NCBI GenBank assembly: GCA_025350325.1
Contig: JANXYB010000078.1
Location: 1 to 64,000, forward strand
DNA from: Acidobacteriaceae bacterium
GTDB taxonomy: Bacteria; Acidobacteriota; Terriglobia; Terriglobales; Acidobacteriaceae
Direction of reading: 5' to 3'
DNA: 64,000 nt
In this document: one piece after another, positions 35,112 to 43,014 of the stretch
How the letters are laid out: each line of letters begins with the position of its first letter
Numbering within the stretch: the stretch's first letter is position 1
Program-made: the position numbers and the translations under genes
Notes under the pieces: generated by a model
The model's database searches: none
Seen by the model: only the letters and a program-made list of their open reading frames with translations
Told to the model about the DNA's origin: nothing

Positions 35112-35864
35112 ATGGAACTGCTCTTGGGATTTGTCATTGGGGCTCTGATCGCGATGACCGGCGTAGGCGCCGGCAGCATCGTAGCTCCGTTGCTGATCCT
35201 TTTTCTCAAAGTGCCGGTCGACGCAGCCGTCGGCACGGCCCTGGCTTACTCGGCCGCGGTCAAGCTGGTGATCGTTCCCATTCAAATGGCACGGCATCAG
35301 GTCATTTGGCGCACTCTCGCGGTCATGCTTTCGACGGGCATTCCAGGTGTGGTTCTTGGCTCAATCATCTTTCGCCGCGTGGTGCGCAATCACGGCAACA
35401 CACTCTGGCTCTATCTCGCATTGGGAGCGATGATCGCGATACCTTCCGCATGGCATATCTATCGTCATTTCCGGCCCTCGCCTGTGCGGGCGTCGCGACG
35501 AAGCCGCCCTAAATGGCTCGCAGCCGCAATGTTCCCAGTCGGAGCGGAGGTGGGCTTCTCGTCATCGGGAGCGGGCGCGCTTGGCACCATTGCGCTGCTC
35601 GGGCTTACGCCGCTTGAGCCGCTGCAGATCGTCGGTACCGATCTGGCCTTCGGTTTGTGTCTGTCCCTCATCGGCGGCACTATGCACCTTAAAAATAGTG
35701 GCATGGATAATCATCTGTTGTTTAATTTGATTGCCGGCGGCATTCTCGGTGCTCTTGCCGGCGTGGCTCTCGCCTCTAGAATTCCCGCGCGTGCCATGCG
35801 CCTTGCACTTTCGCTCTGGCTGTTTACCATGGGCATTCAGCTTTGCTTTGAGGCACTGCTGTAG
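35112..35864 (+). CDS. TauE/SafE family sulfite/sulfonate transporter
   Basis: From the ATG at 35112 (GGAG six bases upstream) the protein has 250 residues and about eight transmembrane helices in the two-repeat TauE/SafE pattern. The start LLLGFVIGALIAMTGVGAGS and the second-repeat ALGTIALLGLTPLEPLQIVG are characteristic. Members move sulfite, sulfonates or sulfoacetate. Its place 14 bases after cysH suggests export of excess sulfite or import of a sulfur anion; direction is not evident from the sequence. Confidence 0.9.
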   Translation: MELLLGFVIGALIAMTGVGAGSIVAPLLILFLKVPVDAAVGTALAYSAAVKLVIVPIQMARHQVIWRTLAVMLSTGIPGVVLGSIIFRRVVRNHGNTLWLYLALGAMIAIPSAWHIYRHFRPSPVRASRRSRPKWLAAAMFPVGAEVGFSSSGAGALGTIALLGLTPLEPLQIVGTDLAFGLCLSLIGGTMHLKNSGMDNHLLFNLIAGGILGALAGVALASRIPARAMRLALSLWLFTMGIQLCFEALL

Positions 35865-35952
35865 GCCATGGCGCTTGCCATTGTCGTGCCGGGCTGGCGA
35901 TACTGCTTTAGGTACCTTTTCGGGCCGCATCTTTTTCAAAAGCGAGAATCAG

Positions 35953-36771
35953 TTGGAACGTGAGATATACACAGCACGCTTGGCACGTAAGACGTGCATC
36001 TCTGAATCGTCACAATGTTTTCATTTTGAATTTGCTATCGATCAGCTAGAGAGCTTTCCCTATTCCGCTGGCCAGTTCGTTTCCGCCGTCGCTGAAGATG
36101 TGAATGGGAAGCAGCAGACCCGAGCCTACTCCATCGCTTCAGCGGCCAGTGTCAACCAGTTCGATATGTGCGTGAACCGGGTCGAAGGCGGCTTCTTTTC
36201 CAATCACCTTGCCGATCTGCCGGATCTGCCCGTCGGCGGCACCATTCGAATTCATGGACCGCACGGCCATTTCATTCTGCGCCAACCCATCAGCGACTCC
36301 ATCTTTATATCCACTGGAACCGGCGTCGCACCCATGCGCGGCTTTGCGCAGTGGCTCTTCCCCGAAACCGGGCCCGATGCTGGACTGGATCGCAGCGAAG
36401 GAAAAGATATTTGGATGGTCTTCGGCACGCGTCACGAAAGTGAACTCTACTACCAGGACGAATTTGAGGCACTCGCCGAACGCAAATCCAATTTTCACTA
36501 CCTCCCCACCCTCAGCCGCGCGAGCGACAGTTGGAAAGGCCTGCGCGGATACGTGCAGGACCACGTTGCAAAGATTGTCGAGGAGCGCGCTGCGCGACTG
36601 GGCATATCTCTGCCCGTGCCACCGCCCGATCCGGCGATTCCGCCCTCAGAATTGCGATTCGATATTTATGCCTATATTTGCGGTCTGAATAACATGGTCG
36701 CTGGCGTGCGCGAAAAATTAGCGAGCTACGGCTGGCATCGTAAGCAGATCATCTTCGAACGTTACGACTGA
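35953..36771 (+). CDS. ferredoxin-NADP reductase-like FAD/NAD(P)-binding oxidoreductase
   Basis: I choose the TTG at 35953, since homology starts at once (EREIYTARLARK) and upstream in-frame sequence overlaps the transporter gene; this gives 272 residues. FAD-binding RAYSIASA and GGFFSNHL are followed by an NADP-binding GTGVAPMRGFAQW and the CGLNNMVAGV segment, ending in ERYD as in bacterial FNRs. In the sulfur operon it may supply reduced ferredoxin to a sulfite reductase, which is not encoded in this window. An upstream TTG at 35881 is an alternative start. Confidence 0.85.
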   Translation: MEREIYTARLARKTCISESSQCFHFEFAIDQLESFPYSAGQFVSAVAEDVNGKQQTRAYSIASAASVNQFDMCVNRVEGGFFSNHLADLPDLPVGGTIRIHGPHGHFILRQPISDSIFISTGTGVAPMRGFAQWLFPETGPDAGLDRSEGKDIWMVFGTRHESELYYQDEFEALAERKSNFHYLPTLSRASDSWKGLRGYVQDHVAKIVEERAARLGISLPVPPPDPAIPPSELRFDIYAYICGLNNMVAGVREKLASYGWHRKQIIFERYD

Positions 36772-36829
36772 CCAACCAATGCGCCGCGCGAACTCATAGA
36801 CTGCACCGCTGACGAAAAGGCAGCCCGGG

Positions 36830-37969
36830 TTATGGTTTCCCGTTCGCGTAGTTGGGCACCTTCGACGTCACACCGCGCAAAAAGAATTCGCGCACCAGGT
36901 TTGTTCCTGCACTGCCCGCTGTCTCGATGAGTCCATTCATCAGGGTCAAAGTCAGCCCGCGGTTGCCCTCGGGGTAGTAAAGATTCGAGAGCGCTCCCGC
37001 GGAAAAATTTCCCATTATGTGCGCATAACTCGGCTGCCAGCGCCCATTGTCGCCCCGCGCTATGACCGAAGCGCTGATCGCATAGAGCGCCCTGTGGCGG
37101 GTAGTTCCGGAACCCATATAGAAGTAGCGCGGATCCTGTCGAAACAACGCCGGGAACACCGCGCTTCCCAGCATGCGACCCGAAACCTGGTTGGTGTAAG
37201 CCGCGCCGAAGCGCTTCAGATAGCCCGTGGCGCCGAATCCATACTCGGGAAACACTTTGTAAATCTGCTCCGCGCCCGCTACTCCCGCCGCTCCCGCAAA
37301 CGACATCGGATCAATGATGGCGCGAAAGGCAAGATGAAATTTCTGCTTCGCTCCCATCGGCGCAGCACTCCAGTCATAAGTGCTGTAGAAGTTTGGAAAG
37401 ACGCCGAACACGCGTTGCTCGATAGCGATTGACACCTGCTGCTGCGCCAGTTGCTCGCGGTCTCCACTCACCGTCACCGATGAGGTCGTCGCGGCCACAG
37501 GCAACACCACCTGCGAAACAATGAGCGAGTCGCCAGAGCGAAGAGCAACATCGCTTGAAACGTACGTTCCCATTCCCTCCGCGCTGACCGTCAAGCGGAA
37601 CGACCCTGCCGGGACCTCGTTGAACGTAAACTCACCGTTGCTGCCCGATTGCATCGTGCGCATCTCGGCTCCATTGCGACTGCGCAGCACCACCTTTGCG
37701 CCCTCGACCACACCCCCATTGGGGTCGATGACCGTGCCTGAAACTGTGCCCGACCCCTTTTGCGGCGCTGGCTCAGCTGCCTCCAACTCTGCGGCTGGCA
37801 CAAGACCCGGCGCATCCGGCAAAGCTTCAACACTAGCCACGGTTGTCGGTTGTTGGGCAGTCAGCTTGAGCGGCATAGCGCACAGCGCGATAACCATCAA
37901 TGCGTAGGCCGGCCCAAGCATCCCAACCCGCCCTATGCTTTCTGAACACCTCCGAACCTTCTCTTTCAT
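36830..37969 (-). CDS. secreted protein with carboxypeptidase-like regulatory domain
   Basis: Started at the ATG at 37969 behind GGAGAG, the protein has 379 residues. A signal peptide is visible (about 13-39, ending LKLTAQQ). Residues about 70-160 form a carboxypeptidase-regulatory-like beta-sandwich: GTVSGTVIDPNGGVVEGAKV, then GEFTFNEVPAGSFRLTVSAEG. This domain is abundant in Acidobacteria, often in TonB-dependent proteins. The remaining 200 residues, with PRYFYMGSGTTRHRALYAIS and repeated aromatic turns, may be a beta-rich outer-membrane region but lack a TonB plug. Function unknown. Confidence 0.75.
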   Translation of the reverse strand: MKEKVRRCSESIGRVGMLGPAYALMVIALCAMPLKLTAQQPTTVASVEALPDAPGLVPAAELEAAEPAPQKGSGTVSGTVIDPNGGVVEGAKVVLRSRNGAEMRTMQSGSNGEFTFNEVPAGSFRLTVSAEGMGTYVSSDVALRSGDSLIVSQVVLPVAATTSSVTVSGDREQLAQQQVSIAIEQRVFGVFPNFYSTYDWSAAPMGAKQKFHLAFRAIIDPMSFAGAAGVAGAEQIYKVFPEYGFGATGYLKRFGAAYTNQVSGRMLGSAVFPALFRQDPRYFYMGSGTTRHRALYAISASVIARGDNGRWQPSYAHIMGNFSAGALSNLYYPEGNRGLTLTLMNGLIETAGSAGTNLVREFFLRGVTSKVPNYANGKP

Positions 37970-38483
37970 GCATTTGCTCTCCGAGGTCGAAGCCTTGCAG
38001 CCTTTACTTGAGTCGCGCGGGGCAGACTCTCCCTTCGTAACTTGAGTTGCAATCCTTAGAAACGAATTTTGCAGAATAGCTCCACCATAGATATAGAAGG
38101 ACACACGATCTCCTCGAGCGCTCGTTCCGCGAGCAAGTAGTTAGACAAGCATTGGTTCTCTTCCGGGCCATTGCGTATCGCGCCCCGGCACTCGATGGAC
38201 GTTTGCTTTCACGCGCTGTAATAGGTCTATGCATGACGTTTCCGTCATAAACATGCGGCGCTCTTGGAACCCCCCGCGCCGCCCGCCCCGTACGCATTCA
38301 ATCGCTCCTTGCTTAGAGGCCGTGCGATGAATTGAGGATGGCCAGCTAAAGCTTTTCGCCTGGCCACGCTTCACCGCAGCATCAGTCTGGCCTCAATTAT
38401 TGCGTCGCACGCACCGCTGTAGATTAGCGAGGAAGTGCGTGGATGTTTGCTGGGTGGTGCAGTGGGGGTTCGAAAAGCCGACG
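37970..38483. other. 514-base intergenic region, nothing recognised
   Basis: This lies between the start of the carboxypeptidase-regulatory-domain gene and the end of the LytTR regulator gene, both on the minus strand. A short GCTCG/CGAGC hairpin near 38119-38133 has no T-run. No RNA gene or credible frame is seen. Confidence 0.5.
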
Positions 38484-39320
38484 CTAGAGATTGAAGAGGT
38501 CTCTCAATCGCTTAGTCTGCGCGCGGCTTACGGGAATTTCCGTTTGCTTCTTGTCATTCATGCGCAACTGGTAGCTCGACTTAAACCACGGCACAACCTC
38601 GCGAATGTGGTTGATGTTCACCACAAATCCACGATGCGCGCGCCAAAAAAGTGCCGGGTCGAGTAGTTCGAGCAATTCTTCCAGAGTGCGGCATTTCGAG
38701 TGGCCCTCGAAGCTCTGCGTCACCACGCTAATCACACCCTGATCAATCGCCGCGAAGCAAATGTCTGCCTGATCGACAAGCAATAGGCGACTCTGGGCCT
38801 GCACGATGAGCCGGGCCGGCTGGGTGCCCCGCGCAGTGCCCTGCGGTTGCTTAAGCAGTTGCAGTAGAGCGCCTAGCTGCGACTCTATTGGCGAATCAGC
38901 CATCCCTCCTGCACCACCATTACCCCCGTTCATACGTCCCCGCACGCGTTCCAACGCCTGCTGAACGCGTATGTGGTCGAACGGCTTCAGCAGGTAATCG
39001 ACGGCATTCACATCAAAGGCGCGCACCGCGTACTGGTCGTAAGCTGTAGCGAAGACGAATTGGGGCAGCGTCCACGGTTCTGTTTCCTGCTGCGCGCGAT
39101 GGCGATCCATCAATCGCTGAATCACCGCAAACCCGTCGAGGCCCGGCATCTGCACATCGAGAAACACTAGGTCGGGATGGTGCTCCTCGATCAAGTCCAC
39201 GGCTTCAATACCATTCGCGCCCTGTGCCACTACGTCGACGTCGCCCACCGATTCGAGCAGAAACAGCAGTTCCTCGCGGGCCAGTTGTTCGTCATCGATG
39301 ATGAGGGCAGAAATGTTCAT
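38484..39320 (-). CDS. LytTR-family response regulator
   Basis: The 278 residues have a receiver domain (about 3-125; phospho-acceptor Asp in LVFLDVQMPGLDG, Lys in YLLKPFDH) and a C-terminal LytTR DNA-binding domain (about 170-276; FWRAHRGFVVNINHI and KQTEIPVSR). A Gly-rich linker of about 12 residues joins them. LytTR regulators usually pair with a LytS-type kinase; none is adjacent, so the partner is elsewhere. A zinc-ribbon membrane protein gene lies upstream on the same strand. Confidence 0.94.
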   Translation of the reverse strand: MNISALIIDDEQLAREELLFLLESVGDVDVVAQGANGIEAVDLIEEHHPDLVFLDVQMPGLDGFAVIQRLMDRHRAQQETEPWTLPQFVFATAYDQYAVRAFDVNAVDYLLKPFDHIRVQQALERVRGRMNGGNGGAGGMADSPIESQLGALLQLLKQPQGTARGTQPARLIVQAQSRLLLVDQADICFAAIDQGVISVVTQSFEGHSKCRTLEELLELLDPALFWRAHRGFVVNINHIREVVPWFKSSYQLRMNDKKQTEIPVSRAQTKRLRDLFNL

Positions 39321-39422
39321 GGGCCGGAAGACTGATTGTAGGAAGGGGAAGCGAGCCCGGTCAATGTGTGCTGCTTTCGCCAGTCCAACTGGCGACCGGC
39401 GAGAGCACCGCCGGATCTCTGA

Positions 39423-39947
39423 CTATTCGCCGAGCACGCGCAGCCGCGTCGGCATTTGATCTCGCGATAATTCGTGCCCACAGCGGGTGCAGAATTGATC
39501 TGACGCGCGCACCGTGCTGAAGCAGTTGCCGCAGCTAGCACTCAGTTGATAAGCGCACTGCGGGCAAAAATGGAAATCGCTTTGTACATGTGTGGCGCAG
39601 GCAGGGCAGCGCGAAACCAATGGCGCCCGCAGCAGGAAATAGAGAACTGCTCCAATCCCTCCTGGCATGACTAAACAGATCAACATCCAGAACCGCGAAC
39701 TCATGGCTCTGCGCGGTGCGTCCTTGCTGACGAAGCCCACCATTAGAAAATAGAGAGCCGCCACCAGGCCCCACGAAAGGTTTAAGTAGATGCGCAGCCC
39801 CAGCGGCGGTATATGGTGCTGCGTCTGCGGAAAGACCAGCCAGAAATAGTATTCAACCAACACGAATACCGCGGCGGCAGCCATGATCGACCACACCGGT
39901 ATCAGCCGTGTGTCTTCATTGGCATCGATGGATTCTGGATCGCGCAT
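39423..39947 (-). CDS. membrane protein with C-terminal double zinc ribbon
   Basis: Three transmembrane helices (about 22-40, 52-70 and 84-106) are followed by a soluble tail with four Cys pairs (CPAC, CPQC, CGNC, CTRC), a double zinc ribbon. The third helix (MLICLVMPGGIGAVLYFLL) is like the PLDc_N membrane segment. Such zinc ribbons bind metal structurally and may mediate protein contacts. Function unknown; it lies 102 bases upstream of the LytTR regulator gene, so they may be co-transcribed. Confidence 0.78.
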   Translation of the reverse strand: MRDPESIDANEDTRLIPVWSIMAAAAVFVLVEYYFWLVFPQTQHHIPPLGLRIYLNLSWGLVAALYFLMVGFVSKDAPRRAMSSRFWMLICLVMPGGIGAVLYFLLRAPLVSRCPACATHVQSDFHFCPQCAYQLSASCGNCFSTVRASDQFCTRCGHELSRDQMPTRLRVLGE

Positions 39948-40099
39948 TATGCATTCCCTCCCTCGGAGGGCTCCTAAAAATAGCGGAACTTATTCACTAT
40001 TGAGAGGACGGAATGCTGGATGAGGAAGTTGCGTGTAGTGGTGACTCTTTGCGATTTTGCTAAAAAGACGCGTCAAGCAATGCCGCTCAGGTCATCAGC

Positions 40100-40480
40100 C
40101 TAGGAGCGTCGTCGCAACCAGCCGGCCAGCAGCGCCGACGCCAACAGCGCGGTACTGAAAAAGAAACTCCATACGCTCAGTTGGCTGACGAGGCTGGTCA
40201 GGTGCTCCTCTTCGATCAAGCTATCGGCCACCCACCACACTGGCGGCCCGACTACGAAAAACACCAGCAACGTTGCAGCCAGAGCCATTGCACGAATTCT
40301 TTTGCGGCCAGCCCGCTGCTCCTGCATCACGCCCAGCGAAGCCATTATGACGCGGCGCGTGCGATGGGCTACGGCGCGCTCGCGGTCGGCACCACACTCT
40401 TTATCATCGGAAAAGCAAGAGGAATTCGTGGCTGGGTCTTGCTCGCGGACCTTGCTGGAGGCAGGCCCTGGACTCTTCAC
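40100..40480 (-). CDS. small membrane protein coupled to ECF sigma factor
   Basis: The start codon overlaps the stop of the sigma factor gene (ATGA), so the two are probably translated together. The 126 residues have a polar N-terminal half of about 65 residues and two transmembrane helices (about 65-85 and 99-119). The position is where an anti-sigma factor would be expected, but no HxxxCxxC zinc anti-sigma motif is present. Calling it an anti-sigma factor would be inference from position only. Confidence 0.65.
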   Translation of the reverse strand: MKSPGPASSKVREQDPATNSSCFSDDKECGADRERAVAHRTRRVIMASLGVMQEQRAGRKRIRAMALAATLLVFFVVGPPVWWVADSLIEEEHLTSLVSQLSVWSFFFSTALLASALLAGWLRRRS

Positions 40481-41130
40481 ACCGTCTCCCGGCGGATCTG
40501 CGACTGCTCGAGACGCGGCTTGATCGCAGCCATCCCGCGGTAGAGTCTTGATTTGACGGTAGACAGTGGAGCCCGCGTCACCTTGGCAATTTCGTCCAGA
40601 GATAACTCTTCGTGAAAGCGCAACACCAACACTTCGCGGTACAAAGTATCAAGCGACAGTAACGCCTGCGAAATCCGTTCCCGGTCCTCGACATTAGAGA
40701 ATCGATCGAACGGTGTTGGGTCGTCATCGGCAACCTCAAACGTCATCGCCCGGTCTTCGTCGTTGCCTACCTCAAACAGTTCATCGAGGCTCGACATGGT
40801 GCGCTTGCGCCGCTGATCGATTACGAGGTTGCGAGCGATCGTGAACAGCCACGTCTCAAACCGGGCCTTGCCGTTGAATTGGCCACCTCGGGTGAGGACA
40901 CGCATCCAGACTTCCTGGAACATGTCTTCGGCCATTTCGCGGTTGCCGCTCAAAAACAGTAGATAACGCAATAGGCGGTGCTGGTAGCGCACAATCAACT
41001 GATCCAAAAGCCCTGCGTCCTGCCGCTTGAGACCCTCCGAAATAGCAAGGCTCTCCTGCCGAACCTGTTCCTCGGCTTGCGTGGCGGAGTTAGGAGCGAA
41101 AAGCGAGCGAATGGCCGCAACAGTACTCAT
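40477..41130 (-). CDS. ECF-type RNA polymerase sigma factor
   Basis: The 217 residues contain sigma region 2 ([49 protein letters not shown]) and region 4 ([23 protein letters not shown] and [11 protein letters not shown]). There is no region 3, so it is a group 4 (ECF) factor. The downstream gene overlaps by four bases and encodes a small membrane protein that could control it. Confidence 0.94.
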   Translation of the reverse strand: MSTVAAIRSLFAPNSATQAEEQVRQESLAISEGLKRQDAGLLDQLIVRYQHRLLRYLLFLSGNREMAEDMFQEVWMRVLTRGGQFNGKARFETWLFTIARNLVIDQRRKRTMSSLDELFEVGNDEDRAMTFEVADDDPTPFDRFSNVEDRERISQALLSLDTLYREVLVLRFHEELSLDEIAKVTRAPLSTVKSRLYRGMAAIKPRLEQSQIRRETV

Positions 41131-41452
41131 CTTGCTTAATTAGACGACAAAAGTGCATGTGAAGCCTCAAAACCTTCGTCTTTCGTTTGAAATACATCAA
41201 TTTTCCGGATAAAAGATAGTATCCGACGCAAAATCTTGCCGGAGAACAGCCGCTACGCCTTCCGGGCTCGCCCACGCGGCGGTAGATGGATGAGCAGAGA
41301 CCTACGCGCTCCGACGACGGTCTTAAACTCGGCGCGCGATCAATCGTGCATGGCCCCGCATCTAACACCCGACCTGCCGCCGGCTGCGAAAAATGATACC
41401 AATGCGATCAATCTAGTCACTGTGCACTGACTAGAACTAAAATCGCTTCTGC
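41131..41452. other. divergent intergenic region upstream of the sigma factor gene
   Basis: The 322 bases contain the promoters of the ECF sigma gene and the opposite secreted-protein gene. The sigma-proximal 100 bases are AT-rich. I could not identify a convincing ECF-type promoter or any RNA gene. Confidence 0.45.
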
Positions 41453-42115
41453 ATGCACCGGAACAATTTTGATCGCTTCTTTTTAGTGGTGATGCTCTCG
41501 CTGATCGCTTGCCTTGTCGCGTCTTCACAGCAGGCCGCTCCCGGCATCTCCGTGCCTGACTATGGAACCGTGTGGCTCCTTAACTCGCCCTCCGATAGCA
41601 AGAATTTAATCCAATTGAAGGACGTGGCTACCAAACTGAACGTCCATCGCGGCGCGAACTTCGGTCGCCAAATGACTTGGCCCATCACTACCAAAGCAAA
41701 ACAGACCGTCGAAATCCCCGGCACCGCCGCAACCGTTCGCATCTCTGAAACCACCGCACCTGTCCTGCTGGTACGCGACATCATGCGGGAAAATGACGCA
41801 GCAACTCTGGCCGTGGCTACTCCCGCATCTGATCAGGGATGGAAGCCGGCCATCCTTCACTTGAAGGCCGGCAAAGGCGTGCGCCTGGTTGACACGCTGT
41901 CCCTCTCACTGTTCACCGGTCACCACAGCCGCGAATCCAACACCATCGAGTTCAACTCGGAACGCATCAACGGAACTCCCTGGGTTCGAATCACAGTGGC
42001 CCGGACGCTCGAACCCGGCGAATACGCATTTACTTGGATTCCAGAGGCGGCTAACGCCTCAGCAACCGTGGTTTACGACTTCGGCGTCGGCCCCGCGCCC
42101 GATGTAAAGAAGTAG
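41453..42115 (+). CDS. secreted protein of unknown function
   Basis: The 220 residues start with a signal peptide (hydrophobic core about 9-25, ending VASSQQA). The mature part looks beta-rich, with a repeated pattern of short hydrophobic strands, no cysteines and no motif I recognise. It contains a Pro-Gly-Glu turn (LEPGEYAFTW) of the kind seen in beta-sandwich domains. It lies 75 bases upstream of rlmB on the same strand. Confidence 0.72.
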   Translation: MHRNNFDRFFLVVMLSLIACLVASSQQAAPGISVPDYGTVWLLNSPSDSKNLIQLKDVATKLNVHRGANFGRQMTWPITTKAKQTVEIPGTAATVRISETTAPVLLVRDIMRENDAATLAVATPASDQGWKPAILHLKAGKGVRLVDTLSLSLFTGHHSRESNTIEFNSERINGTPWVRITVARTLEPGEYAFTWIPEAANASATVVYDFGVGPAPDVKK

Positions 42116-42189
42116 CACAGCCACGGGACACAACACGACGATCTTGGCTCCATTCTCTTCATTTCCGCCCCACCGTCTAAACTACCCAG

Positions 42190-43014
42190 ATGGAAGTTCT
42201 CTATGGCGTGCATCCGGTCGAAGAGGCACTCAAGGCCGGCCGCAGGCGTTTCGACCACGTGATAGTAGCCAGCGAGCGAGACGACGACCGCCTCTCCCGC
42301 CTCGTCTCCGCATGCCGCCTGGCCGGTGTCCGCGTACGACAGGAAGCCCGCGAGCAACTCACGCAGGTCGCCGGAACTGCGGCCCACCAGGGTGTGGTCG
42401 CTTTCGTACACGGCCAGCCGTCTCTCTCCATTGAAGATTTGTTCACCGCGCCCATATCCCAGTCGGCCCAGCCTGAGGCACGTCTCGTCCTCGCCCTCGA
42501 TGGCGTAGAGGATCCGCAAAATCTAGGCGCCCTGCTGCGCGTAGCCGACGGAGCGGGCGTGGACGGCATCGTGCTTACCGAGCGCCGTGCGGCCCCCCTG
42601 AGCCCGGTTGCGGTTAAAGCCAGCGCCGGCGCCTCAGAGCACCTCCGCATCGCCCGCGTCGTCAACCTAGTACGCGCCCTTGAAGACCTCAAGCGCCACA
42701 ATCTATGGATCATCGGCCTCGACGAACGCGGAACCTCCGACTATGACCAGTTCGACTTCACCGGCGACTGCGTGCTTGTGCTCGGCCGCGAAGGAGCGGG
42801 CCTCCACGACCTGGTCAGCCGCACCTGCGATCACCTGCTGCGTATTCCCATGGCAGGCGGCGTGAGTTCCCTCAACGTTTCCGCAGCCGGGGCGGTCGTG
42901 CTCTACGAAGCCTTCCGCCAACGGCGCCTCAAGGCAGGCCGGGCAGTCGGTTCGGGAAGCATCGGAGCCGCAAAAGCGTCTAAACCCAAGGCACAGAAAG
43001 GCCTTGGTTCATGA
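42190..43014 (+). CDS. rlmB: 23S rRNA (guanosine-2'-O)-methyltransferase, TrmH/SpoU family
   Basis: The 274 residues contain an N-terminal substrate-binding domain (YGVHPVEEALKAGR, HQGVVAFV) and the SPOUT catalytic domain with DGVEDPQNLGALLRVADGAG, LVLGREGAGL and the knot motif IPMAGGVSSLNVSAAGAV. RlmB methylates the 2'-O of G2251 (E. coli numbering); another TrmH-family site cannot be fully excluded. A Lys/Ala-rich tail ends at an ATGA overlap with the next gene. Confidence 0.92.
   Translation: MEVLYGVHPVEEALKAGRRRFDHVIVASERDDDRLSRLVSACRLAGVRVRQEAREQLTQVAGTAAHQGVVAFVHGQPSLSIEDLFTAPISQSAQPEARLVLALDGVEDPQNLGALLRVADGAGVDGIVLTERRAAPLSPVAVKASAGASEHLRIARVVNLVRALEDLKRHNLWIIGLDERGTSDYDQFDFTGDCVLVLGREGAGLHDLVSRTCDHLLRIPMAGGVSSLNVSAAGAVVLYEAFRQRRLKAGRAVGSGSIGAAKASKPKAQKGLGS

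Noticed and set aside
35731-35952. Longer N-terminus for the FNR-like protein starting inside the TauE/SafE gene
   Set aside because: It would overlap the transporter gene by over 130 bases, and the added sequence has no homology; family similarity starts just after the TTG at 35953.
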